Positions 10,601 through 17,780 of a DNA stretch of 64,000 nucleotides are shown in pieces. The notes below the pieces were generated by a model. The model did not search any database. It saw only the letters and a program-made list of their open reading frames with translations, and was not told the origin of the DNA. This stretch comes from Amycolatopsis eburnea (GTDB taxonomy: Bacteria; Actinomycetota; Actinomycetes; Mycobacteriales; Pseudonocardiaceae). The DNA is taken from the NCBI RefSeq assembly GCF_003937945.1, contig NZ_RSEC01000061.1:248001-312000 (forward strand). Direction: 5' to 3'. The stretch's first letter is position 1; each line of letters opens with the position of its first letter. Position numbers and translations under genes: made by a program.

Positions 10601-11415
10601 TCCCCGCCGAATTCCGCTACGAGCGCGTGTCCACAGTGGACGAAGCGCTGGCCAGGCTCGCCGAGCACGGCGACGAGGCCAAGGTGCTGGCGGGCGGGCA
10701 CTCCCTGCTGCCGCTGATGAAGCTGCGGCTGGCCGCGCCGGAGTACGTGGTCGACATCGGCCCGGTCGACGAGCTGCGGTACGTCCGGCTCGACGGCGGC
10801 GACGTCGTGATCGGCGCCTTGTCCCGCTACCACGACCTCCAGCAGGACCCGGTGCTGCGGGAGCACGCGCCGCTGCTGGCGCGGGTGTCCGGCGAGGTCG
10901 GCGACCGCCAGGTCCGCCACCGCGGCACGATCGGCGGTTCGCTGGTGCACGCCGACTCGGCGGCCGACCTGCCCGCGGCGGTGCTGGCGTCGGACGCGGT
11001 CCTGGTCGCGCGCGGCCCGGCGGGGGAGCGGCGCATCCCGGCGGCGGAGTTCTTCCTCGGCCCGTTCACGACGCCGCTGGAGCCCGACGAGCTGCTCACC
11101 GAGGTCCGGCTGCCCCGCCAGACCGGGCAGGGCTGGGGCTTCCAGAAGTTCACCCGCCGCGCGATCGACTGGGCGATGGTCGGCGTGGCCGTCACCGGCG
11201 GCCGGGTGGGCCTGATCAACATGGGCGGCGTGCCGCTGCGGGCCACCGCCACGGAGGAGGCGCTGGCGTCGGGCGCGTCGATCGCGGACGCGGCGGCGCT
11301 GGCGGCCGACGGCACGAACCCGCCGGACGAGCCGCACGCGACCGCGGAGTACCGCCGTCACCTGGCCCGGGTGCTCACCCGCCGCGCCCTCACGGAGGCG
11401 GCCGCCCGGTCCTGA
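10597..11415 (+). CDS. Molybdenum hydroxylase FAD subunit (CoxM-like)
   Basis: The 272-residue product has the two FAD-binding signatures of the family, AGGHSLLPLMKLR (about 30-42) and TIGGSLVHADSAADLP (about 110-125), followed by the CO dehydrogenase flavoprotein C-terminal region. It reoxidises the iron-sulfur subunit and passes electrons to an unknown acceptor. The GTG at 10597 has AGGAGGTG upstream and overlaps the previous stop (GTGA). The operon ends at a strong palindromic terminator at 11422. No accessory genes for cofactor sulfuration or insertion are adjacent. Confidence 0.93.
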   Translation: MIPAEFRYERVSTVDEALARLAEHGDEAKVLAGGHSLLPLMKLRLAAPEYVVDIGPVDELRYVRLDGGDVVIGALSRYHDLQQDPVLREHAPLLARVSGEVGDRQVRHRGTIGGSLVHADSAADLPAAVLASDAVLVARGPAGERRIPAAEFFLGPFTTPLEPDELLTEVRLPRQTGQGWGFQKFTRRAIDWAMVGVAVTGGRVGLINMGGVPLRATATEEALASGASIADAAALAADGTNPPDEPHATAEYRRHLARVLTRRALTEAAARS

Positions 11416-11421
11416 ACGCCG

Positions 11422-11458
11422 AAGGCCCGGCCGGTCCACAGTGGACCGGCCGGGCCTT
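11422..11458. terminator. Bidirectional hairpin terminator between the hydroxylase operon and katG
   Basis: AAGGCCCGGCCGGTCCAC (11422-11439) and its perfect reverse complement (11441-11458) flank a single A. This 18-bp stem lies between two convergent genes and ends 10 bp before the katG stop. There is no long T-run, as is usual in high-GC actinobacteria. Confidence 0.85.
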
Positions 11459-11468
11459 GGCGTCGCGA

Positions 11469-13745
11469 TCAGGCGAGGTCGAAGCGGTCGAGCTCCATGA
11501 CCTTCGTCCACGCCGCCACGAAGTCGCCCACGAACTTCTCGCGGGCGTCGTCGCTGGCGTAGACCTCGGCGAGGGCCCGCAGCTGCGAGTTCGAGCCGAA
11601 GACGAGGTCGACCGCGGTGGCGGTCCACTTCACCTCGTCGGTCGACACGTCGCGGATCTCGTAGACGTTCTCGGCCGACTCCGACGCCTTCCACTTGGTG
11701 CCCGGCGCGAGCAGGTTGGCGAAGAAGTCGTTGGTCAGCACGCCCGGCTGGTCGGTGAGGACGCCGTGCGCCGCACCGCCGTGGTTCGCGCCGAGCGCCC
11801 GCAGGCCGCCGACCAGGACCGTCATCTCCGGCGCGGTCAGGTCGAGCATGTAGGCGCGGTCGACCAGCAGGACCTCCGGCTGGCGCTTCTCGCCGGCCCG
11901 CAGGTAGTTGCGGAAGCCGTCGGCCCGCGGCTCGAGCACCTTGAACGAGTCGACGTCCGTCTGCTCCTGGGAGGCGTCGGTGCGGCCCGGGTGGAACGGC
12001 ACGGTCGTCTCGACGCCGGCGTCGCGCGCGGCCTTCTCGACGGCGGCCGAGCCGGCCAGCACGATCAGGTCGGCGAGCGAGATCTGCGCGCCGCCGGCCT
12101 CGTTGAACTCGCGCTGGATGCCCTCGAGGACCTCCAGGACCTTGCCGAGCTGCTCCGGCTGGTTGACCTCCCAGTTGCGCTGCGGCTCCAGGCGGATCCG
12201 CGCGCCGTTGGCGCCACCGCGCTTGTCGGTGGCGCGGAAGCTCGCGGCCGACGCCCACGCGGTCGAAACCAGCTCCGCGACCGACAGGCCCGAGTCGAGC
12301 ACCTTCGCCTTGAGGGCGGTGATGTCGGCGTCGCCCACGAGCTCGCCCTCGACGGCCGGGACCGGGTCCTGCCACAGCTGCGGCTCGGCGACCCACGGGC
12401 CGAGGAAGCGGCTGACCGGGCCCATGTCGCGGTGCAGCAGCTTGTACCAGGCCTTGGCGAAGGCCAGCGCGAACTCGTCCGGGTTGTCCTTGAACCGCTG
12501 CGAGATCGGGCCGTAGATCGGGTCGAAGCGCAGCGACAGGTCGGTCGTCAGCATCGTCGGCTTGTGCTTCTTGTTCGGGTCGAACGGGTCCGGGATGATC
12601 TCCGGCGCGTCCTTCGCGACGTACTGCTTGCCACCGCCGGGGCTGGTGGTGAGCTCCCACTCGTAGCCGAACAGGATCTCGAAGAAGCGGTTGCTCCACT
12701 CGGTCGGCTTGTCGGTCCAGGTGACCTCGAGACCGCTGGTGATCTGGTCCGGGCCCTTGCCGCTGCCGAGCGTGTTCAGCCAGCCGAGGCCCTGGGCCTC
12801 CAGCGGGGCGCCCTCGGGCTCCGGGCCGACGTGGTCGTCGGCCACGCCGGCGCCGTGGGTCTTGCCGAAGGTGTGGCCGCCGGCGATGAGGGCGACGGTC
12901 TCTTCGTCGTTCATCGCCATCCGGGCGAAGGTCTCGCGGATGAAGCTCGCCGCGGCCTTGAAGTCCGCGCTGCCGCGGGGACCCTCGGGGTTGACGTAGA
13001 TGAGGCCCATCTCGGTCGCGCCGAGCTCCGGCACCATCTCGGTGTCGCTGGCGTAGCGCTCGTCACCCAGCCAGTCGTCCTCGGGGCCCCAGAAGATCTC
13101 CTCCGGCTCCCAGGTGTCGACGCGGCCGAAGCCGAAGCCGAAGGTCTTGAAGCCCATCGACTCCAGGGCGACGTTGCCGGCCAGCACCAGCAGGTCGGCC
13201 CACGAGATCTTCTGGCCGTACTTCTGCTTGACCGGCCACAGCAGGCGCCGGGCCTTGTCGAGGTTGGCGTTGTCCGGCCAGCTGTTCAGCGGGGCGAAGC
13301 GCTGCCCGCCGTCACCGGCGCCGCCGCGGCCGTCGTGGATGCGGTAGGTGCCCGCGGCGTGCCAGCTCATCCGGATCATCAGGCCGCCGTAGTGGCCGAA
13401 GTCGGCGGGCCACCAGTCCTGCGAGGTGGTCAGCACCTGGACGATGTCCTGCTTGAGGGCCTCGACGTCGAGCTTCGCGAATTCCTTGGCGTAGTCGAAC
13501 TTCTCGCCCAGCGGGTTGCTCTTCGACGAGTGCGCGTGCAGCACGGTCAGGTCGAGCTGGTTGGGCCACCAGTCCTTGTTGGTGCGCGGACGGCCGCCCG
13601 TCTTCGACGTCGGGGAGTCGATCGCCGGGTTCTCGCTCTCGCTTCCGTGCGAGGTCACGGAGTCGTGCGCGACCGGGCAACCGGCCGCCGCCTTCTGGTC
13701 CACGCCCTGCGCGCTGGACGGGGCGTTGTCCTGGGTGGAGCTCAT
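11469..13745 (-). CDS. katG: Catalase-peroxidase KatG
   Basis: The 758-residue heme enzyme breaks down hydrogen peroxide and organic peroxides. The distal pocket R125-M-S-W128-H129 (RMSWHAAGTYR), the proximal-His segment GGHTFGKTHGAG, and the Tyr (LIYVNPEGP) and Met (FARMAMNDE) partners of the Trp-Tyr-Met crosslink are all present. Length matches bacterial KatG with its two tandem peroxidase-like domains. The ATG at 13745 follows GGAAGGA and overlaps the furA stop (ATGA), so synthesis is coupled to the regulator. Expression should rise under peroxide through FurA derepression. Confidence 0.97.
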   Translation of the reverse strand: MSSTQDNAPSSAQGVDQKAAAGCPVAHDSVTSHGSESENPAIDSPTSKTGGRPRTNKDWWPNQLDLTVLHAHSSKSNPLGEKFDYAKEFAKLDVEALKQDIVQVLTTSQDWWPADFGHYGGLMIRMSWHAAGTYRIHDGRGGAGDGGQRFAPLNSWPDNANLDKARRLLWPVKQKYGQKISWADLLVLAGNVALESMGFKTFGFGFGRVDTWEPEEIFWGPEDDWLGDERYASDTEMVPELGATEMGLIYVNPEGPRGSADFKAAASFIRETFARMAMNDEETVALIAGGHTFGKTHGAGVADDHVGPEPEGAPLEAQGLGWLNTLGSGKGPDQITSGLEVTWTDKPTEWSNRFFEILFGYEWELTTSPGGGKQYVAKDAPEIIPDPFDPNKKHKPTMLTTDLSLRFDPIYGPISQRFKDNPDEFALAFAKAWYKLLHRDMGPVSRFLGPWVAEPQLWQDPVPAVEGELVGDADITALKAKVLDSGLSVAELVSTAWASAASFRATDKRGGANGARIRLEPQRNWEVNQPEQLGKVLEVLEGIQREFNEAGGAQISLADLIVLAGSAAVEKAARDAGVETTVPFHPGRTDASQEQTDVDSFKVLEPRADGFRNYLRAGEKRQPEVLLVDRAYMLDLTAPEMTVLVGGLRALGANHGGAAHGVLTDQPGVLTNDFFANLLAPGTKWKASESAENVYEIRDVSTDEVKWTATAVDLVFGSNSQLRALAEVYASDDAREKFVGDFVAAWTKVMELDRFDLA

Positions 13746-14197
13746 TTACTTCCTTCCGAGAGCGGCGAATCATTTCGGGTGCGTTCGGCCGCGCAGTCGG
13801 GGCAGGTGCCCCAGTAGACGACCTCCGCTTGGTCGATCACGAAACCGTGGTCGTCCGAGGCGGTGAGGCAGGGGGTGTGGCCGACGGCGCAGTCGACGTC
13901 GGCGATCGCCCCGCAGGAGCGGCACACGACGTGGTGGTGGTTGTCACCCACGCGTGACTCGTAGCGGGCGTTCGCACCGGCGGGCTGGATGCGCCGCACC
14001 AGACCGGTGTCGGTGAGCGCACGCAGCACATCGTAGATCGTTTGGTGCGACACCGACGGGTGCTCGGCGCGCACCAGGTCGATCACCGTTTCGGTGTCGA
14101 CGTGGGGGTTTTCGCGCAGCACCGCGAGCACGGCCAGCCGGGGCCGCGTCACGCGGAGCGAGACGGCTCGCAACTGCGCTTCGTAGTCGGACATCAC
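13742..14197 (-). CDS. furA: Fur-family peroxide-responsive repressor FurA
   Basis: The 151-residue protein has a winged-helix DNA-binding half (about 10-75, SVSHQTIYDVLRAL) and a metal-binding half with HHH (87-89), a structural zinc site C92-x-x-C95 and C132-x-x-C135. Linkage to katG with a 4-bp overlap matches the furA-katG operon of actinobacteria, where FurA represses its own operon and is relieved by peroxide. The GTG at 14197 is taken as start because a promoter -10 ends 5 nt before it, implying a leaderless mRNA. The ATG at 14194 is the next possible start. Confidence 0.94.
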   Translation of the reverse strand: MMSDYEAQLRAVSLRVTRPRLAVLAVLRENPHVDTETVIDLVRAEHPSVSHQTIYDVLRALTDTGLVRRIQPAGANARYESRVGDNHHHVVCRSCGAIADVDCAVGHTPCLTASDDHGFVIDQAEVVYWGTCPDCAAERTRNDSPLSEGSK

Positions 14198-14202
14198 GGC
14201 CG

Positions 14203-14231
14203 ACCCTAGGACCGTATCTGGAATGAGTCAA
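14203..14231 (-). promoter_or_regulatory. furA-katG promoter with FurA-type operator, leaderless
   Basis: On the minus strand a -35 TTGACT (14231-14226), 17-bp spacer and -10 TAGGGT (14208-14203) place the transcription start at the GTG of furA. The segment TTGACTCATTCCAGATA resembles, from memory, the AT-rich FurA-binding promoter of mycobacterial furA. The divergent thyA gene starts at 14289, so this site lies within its upstream region too. Confidence 0.75.
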
Positions 14232-14288
14232 GTTATGGCGCAGGTTCCACCCGGTGGTGTCGCGGGGGCGGGTACTAGGCTCGCGGGC

Positions 14289-15086
14289 ATGCCGGACACG
14301 CAGTACGAAGACCTCCTCCGCCACGTGCTCGAAACGGGAACCCGCAAGGGGGACCGTACTGGTACGGGCACGAGGTCGATCTTCGGGCACCAGCTGCGCT
14401 ACCGCCTGTCGGACGGCTTCCCGCTGATCACCACGAAGAAGGTCCATTTCCGCTCGATCGCGTACGAGCTCCTGTGGTTCCTGCGCGGCGACGCCAACGT
14501 CGGCTGGCTGCGCGAGCACGGCGTGACGATCTGGGACGAGTGGGCGGGAGACGACGGCGACCTGGGCCCGGTCTACGGCGTCCAGTGGCGCTCGTGGCCT
14601 ACCCCGGACGGGGGGCACGTCGACCAGATCGCGGAGGTCCTGCGCACGCTGCGGGAGAACCCCGACTCGCGGCGGATCATCGTGTCGGCGTGGAACGTGG
14701 CCGACATCCCCCGGATGGCGCTGCCGCCGTGCCACGCGTTCTTCCAGTTCCACGTCGCCGACGGCAAGCTGTCCTGCCAGCTGTACCAGCGCAGCGCGGA
14801 CCTGTTCCTCGGCGTCCCGTTCAACATCGCCAGCTACGCGCTGCTGACCCACATGATCGCCGCGCAGGTCGGCCTCGGCGTCGGCGACTTCATCTGGACC
14901 GGCGGCGACTGCCACATCTACGACAACCACGTCGACCAGGTCCGCACCCAGCTCGCCCGCGACGCGCGGCCGTTCCCGGTGCTCGGGCTGAAGCCGGCGG
15001 AGAGCCTGTTCGACTACACGTACGAGCACTTCTCGGTCGAGGGCTACGACCCGCACCCGGGCATCAAGGCCCCGGTGGCGGTGTGA
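14289..15086 (+). CDS. thyA: Thymidylate synthase ThyA
   Basis: The 265-residue enzyme makes dTMP from dUMP using methylene-tetrahydrofolate. The catalytic cysteine is C148 in ALPPCHAFFQF, and the folate/nucleotide segments RSIAYELLWFLRGD and QRSADLFLGVPFNIASY are intact. Length agrees with the family (264 in E. coli). The ATG at 14289 is chosen by homology. There is no clear ribosome site, but TAGGCT at 14276-14281 ends 7 nt upstream, which suggests a leaderless mRNA. It is coupled to the dihydrofolate reductase gene by a GTGA overlap, so the enzyme that oxidises folate and the one that recycles it are made together. Confidence 0.97.
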   Translation: MPDTQYEDLLRHVLETGTRKGDRTGTGTRSIFGHQLRYRLSDGFPLITTKKVHFRSIAYELLWFLRGDANVGWLREHGVTIWDEWAGDDGDLGPVYGVQWRSWPTPDGGHVDQIAEVLRTLRENPDSRRIIVSAWNVADIPRMALPPCHAFFQFHVADGKLSCQLYQRSADLFLGVPFNIASYALLTHMIAAQVGLGVGDFIWTGGDCHIYDNHVDQVRTQLARDARPFPVLGLKPAESLFDYTYEHFSVEGYDPHPGIKAPVAV

Positions 15087-15541
15087 TCGGGCTGATCTGG
15101 GCCCAGTCGTCGAACGGCGTCATCGGCCGTGACGGGCAGCTGCCCTGGCACCTGCCGGAGGACCTGCGCCACTTCCGCGAGGTGACGGCGGGCGCGGCGG
15201 TGCTGATGGGGCGGCGGACGTGGGAGTCCCTGCCGCCGCGGTTTCGGCCGCTGCCGGGGCGGCGGAACCTGGTGCTTTCGCGGACCCCGCAGGAGGGGGC
15301 GGAGACGTTTCCGTCGCTGACCTTGGCGTTGGCGGCGGTGTCGGGCGATGTGTGGGTGATCGGCGGGGCGGCGGTGTACGCGGCCGCGCTGTCGGTCGCG
15401 GACCGGGTCGTGGTGACGGAGATCCGGGAGTCTTTCGAAGGGGACACGTACGCGCCCGAGGTGGGGCGGGCGGCGGAGTCCGTGGGGGAGTGGCTGGAGT
15501 CGTCGACCGGGCTGCACTACCGGTTCCTGACCTGGGGCTGA
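15083..15541 (+). CDS. folA: Dihydrofolate reductase
   Basis: The 152-residue enzyme regenerates tetrahydrofolate after thymidylate synthesis. The N-terminal IGLIWAQSSNGVIG, the active-site PWHLPEDLRHF, the NADPH-binding VLMGRRTWESLP and the VIGGAAVYAAAL loop are typical. The GTG start at 15083 overlaps the thyA stop by 4 bp. The gene is followed directly by a 600-bp repeat-rich, gene-free stretch. Confidence 0.95.
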   Translation: MIGLIWAQSSNGVIGRDGQLPWHLPEDLRHFREVTAGAAVLMGRRTWESLPPRFRPLPGRRNLVLSRTPQEGAETFPSLTLALAAVSGDVWVIGGAAVYAAALSVADRVVVTEIRESFEGDTYAPEVGRAAESVGEWLESSTGLHYRFLTWG

Positions 15542-15545
15542 GCTT

Positions 15546-15621
15546 CGGCTCGTGCGGGCCGGCTCGCGAACGGCATGAAAGGGTCGTTCATCTCGTCGGA
15601 CGTCATGAAAGGGTCGTTCAT
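15546..15621. repeat. Palindrome pair, C-type, with conserved left flank
   Basis: TGAAAGGGTCGTTCA occurs at 15576-15590 and again 30 bp on at 15606-15620, here as a direct rather than inverted pair. The left flank, CGGCTCGTGCGGGCCGG onward from 15546, recurs from 15788 with few changes, which shows that this intergenic block has been duplicated locally. Confidence 0.85.
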
Positions 15622-15679
15622 GGCGTCGCCAGCGTTGGTGGCTGGCTGATCCCGGGGCCGTCGCGCTCGCGGGCCTGAC

Positions 15680-15732
15680 GTCTTGAATGAGTCATTCAGG
15701 TCTTCGGGGGTCCTGAATGACTCATTCAAGAC
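15680..15732. repeat. Double palindrome, T-type, inverted copy
   Basis: Two TGAATGASTCATTCA palindromes at 15684-15698 and 15714-15728, 30 bp apart, flanked by GTCTTG and CAAGAC. The 11-bp centre tcttcgggggt is the reverse complement, with one mismatch, of the centre at 6910 and 44650, so the element has an orientation. Confidence 0.9.
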
Positions 15733-15787
15733 CTTCACGCGCCGGCCGGTGGACTGCATGGGGGCCGTTGCGCTTCCGGAGCGGGCT

Positions 15788-16082
15788 CGGCTCGTGCGGG
15801 CCGGCCCGCGAACGACATGAACGAGTCGTTCACCTCGTAGGACGCCAGGGTCCCGGCAAAGTCGCAGTCGAGCGGTCTGCCGGGCGTCGCGGGAAGGCCG
15901 TGAAAGGGTCGTTCATGTCGTCGGACGAGGTGAACGACTCGTTCATGACGTCGCGGATGGGCGGATCGGCCGTGCTGCCCGACTTTGCCGGGACCCTGTC
16001 GTCGGACGTCATGAAAGGGTCGTTCATGGCGTCGCCGGCGTCGGCGACCGGCCCGCGCCGGTGACCGTTGCGCTTCCGGGGC
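15788..16082. repeat. Composite nested-palindrome element (209-bp symmetric core 15818-16026)
   Basis: In order: palindrome 15818-15832, 13-bp spacer, CAGGGTCCCGGCAAAGTCG (15846-15864), a conserved 20-bp block (15874-15893), a palindrome pair 15901-15915 and 15931-15945, the inverted 19-bp motif (15980-15998), 13-bp spacer, palindrome 16012-16026. The arrangement is symmetric about 15922-15923. The motif CCGTTGCGCTTCCGG at 15764 recurs exactly 300 bp on at 16064, which suggests a duplicated flank. No gene is convincing in 15542-16151; the open frames here are made of the repeats. Confidence 0.85.
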
Positions 16083-16119
16083 TTGACGCTATACGGTTGC
16101 CTGACTAGAACACGTTACA
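16083..16119 (+). promoter_or_regulatory. Promoter with KstR-like operator over the -10 box
   Basis: -35 TTGACG (16083-16088), 17-bp spacer, -10 TAGAAC (16106-16111). The 14-bp stretch TAGAACACGTTACA (16106-16119) fits the published KstR consensus TNNAACNNGTTNNA. A bound TetR-family repressor would cover the -10 region of the oxidoreductase operon. Confidence 0.65.
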
Positions 16120-16151
16120 GTTTACGTGTCCGGGCGGACCGAGGAGCGGAA

Positions 16152-17780
16152 ATGGCGAAGCGGGCGCCGCGCGGCGACGAAGCCGATTACGTCGTCGTCG
16201 GGTCGGGGAGCTCCGGTGCGGCGGTTGCCGGGCGGCTGGCGCAGTCCGGAGCCAGCGTGATCGTGCTCGAAGCGGGCAAGAGCGACGAGCAGCTGCTCGT
16301 CACCAAGCCCGGCATGGTCGCGCCGATGCACGCGGTGCCGCAGCTGAAGAAGATCGTCGACTGGGGCTACTACTCCGTTCCGCAGAAACACGTTCTAGAT
16401 CGCCGGATGCCGGTGCCGCGGGGCAAGGTCGTCGGCGGGTCCAGCTCCGTGAACGGCATGGTCTACGTCCGCGGGAACCGCGCCAACTTCGACTCCTGGG
16501 CCGCCGAGGGCAACGAGGGCTGGGACGCCGACAGCGTCAACGCCGCCTACAAGCGGATGGAGGACTTCGAGGACGGCGAGAACGCCTTCCGCGGCGCCGG
16601 CGGGCCCATCCGCATCACCCGCAACAAGATCCCGCAGGAAGGGACCCTGCAGTTCCTCGAGGCCACCGCCGACGCGATCGGCTGCGAGATCCTCGACGAC
16701 TACAACGCCGAGTCCCAAGAAGGCGTCAGCCGGATGCAGCAGAACGCCGCCGACGGCCTGCGCTACAGCGCCTCGCGCGGCTACCTCCACCACGCGCCGT
16801 CGTCGCTGCAGCTCCAGTCGCGCGTGCTGGCGAAGAAGGTGCTCATCGAGAACGGCCGTGCCACCGGCGTCGAGGTCGTCGACGCCGACGGGAGCCAGCG
16901 CACGATCCGGGCGGGCAAGGAGGTCATCCTCGCCGCCGGGGTCGTCGGGTCCGCGCAGCTGCTGATGCTCTCCGGGGTCGGCCACGCCGAGCACCTGAAG
17001 GAACACGGCATCGACGTCGTCGCCGACCTGCCCGTCGGGGACAACCTGCACGACCACATGTTCCACGCGCTGACCTTCCAGGTCTCCTCCAGCAAGCTCC
17101 GCGGCACGGCGCCGTTCTTCGCCCGCGGCCTGGCCAAGGAGCTGCTGCGGCCCGGCTCCACCTTCCTGGCCAACTCGGTCTTCGAGGCGGTCGCCTTCCT
17201 ACGCACGTCTCAGGCCGAAGCCGTCCCCGACCTGCAGCTGCACCTGCTGCCCTGGGCGTACGTCTCGCCGAACCAGGACGCCCCGATCCGGCACGCGGTC
17301 GACAAGCGGGGCGCGCTGACCGTGCTCACCACGCTGATCTACCCGAAGAGCCGCGGTACGCTGCGGCTCGCCTCGGCCGACCCCACGGCCGCGCCGCTCA
17401 TCGACTTCCAGTACCTCGCCGACCCGGCCGACCTCGAAGTGCTCGGCGAAGGCTCCGAGATGGTCCGCGAGATCATGGCCTCGAAGGCCTTCGGCGGCGC
17501 CGTCAAGGAGGAGATCCACCCCGGCGAGCACCTCAAGGGCCAGGCGCTGCGCGACGCGATCCTCAACCGCGCGACGTCGGTCTATCACGGCGTCGGTACC
17601 TGCCGGATGGGCGTCGACGAGCTCGCCGTCGTCGGGCCCGACCTCAAGGTCCGCGGGGTCGACGCGCTGCGCGTCTGCGACGCCTCGATCATGCCGTCGA
17701 TCACCGGCGGCAACACCAACGCGCCCTGCATCATGATCGGCGAAATGGGCGCACAGCTCGTCCTCGGGAGCCGGTCATGA
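16152..17780 (+). CDS. GMC-family FAD oxidoreductase (choline/alcohol dehydrogenase type)
   Basis: The 542-residue flavoprotein oxidises an alcohol to an aldehyde or ketone. Its N-terminus has the ADP-binding GSGSSGAAVAGRLAQSG and the GMC signature GGSSSVNGMVYVRGN. The C-terminus carries the catalytic His in VYHGVGTCRMG and the Asn in ITGGNTNAPCIM. The ATG at 16152 has GAGGAG at 16141 upstream; longer in-frame starts would overlap the promoter. It is coupled to an aldehyde dehydrogenase by an ATGA overlap, so an alcohol-to-acid route is likely. A KstR-like box at the promoter hints at control with sterol or lipid catabolism; the substrate is unproven. Confidence 0.93.
   Translation: MAKRAPRGDEADYVVVGSGSSGAAVAGRLAQSGASVIVLEAGKSDEQLLVTKPGMVAPMHAVPQLKKIVDWGYYSVPQKHVLDRRMPVPRGKVVGGSSSVNGMVYVRGNRANFDSWAAEGNEGWDADSVNAAYKRMEDFEDGENAFRGAGGPIRITRNKIPQEGTLQFLEATADAIGCEILDDYNAESQEGVSRMQQNAADGLRYSASRGYLHHAPSSLQLQSRVLAKKVLIENGRATGVEVVDADGSQRTIRAGKEVILAAGVVGSAQLLMLSGVGHAEHLKEHGIDVVADLPVGDNLHDHMFHALTFQVSSSKLRGTAPFFARGLAKELLRPGSTFLANSVFEAVAFLRTSQAEAVPDLQLHLLPWAYVSPNQDAPIRHAVDKRGALTVLTTLIYPKSRGTLRLASADPTAAPLIDFQYLADPADLEVLGEGSEMVREIMASKAFGGAVKEEIHPGEHLKGQALRDAILNRATSVYHGVGTCRMGVDELAVVGPDLKVRGVDALRVCDASIMPSITGGNTNAPCIMIGEMGAQLVLGSRS

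Noticed and set aside
7869..11415. Annotation as aerobic CO dehydrogenase.
   Set aside because: The large subunit has the form II loop AYRGAGR and there are no accessory genes.
14221..14231. GAATGAGTCAAG resembles the T-type palindrome.
   Set aside because: It is not palindromic, is single, and coincides with the -35 and operator region of the furA promoter.
15517..15759. An 80-codon minus-strand frame and others in the spacer as small genes.
   Set aside because: They are composed of the palindromic repeats, lack ribosome sites and overlap folA or each other. They are treated as repeat DNA, with the coding idea kept as a finding.
15574..16026. Regularly spaced 15-bp repeats could suggest a CRISPR array.
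   Set aside because: The repeats are too short, the 15-bp spacers between them are themselves conserved, copies occur in pairs at scattered loci, and no cas genes are present.
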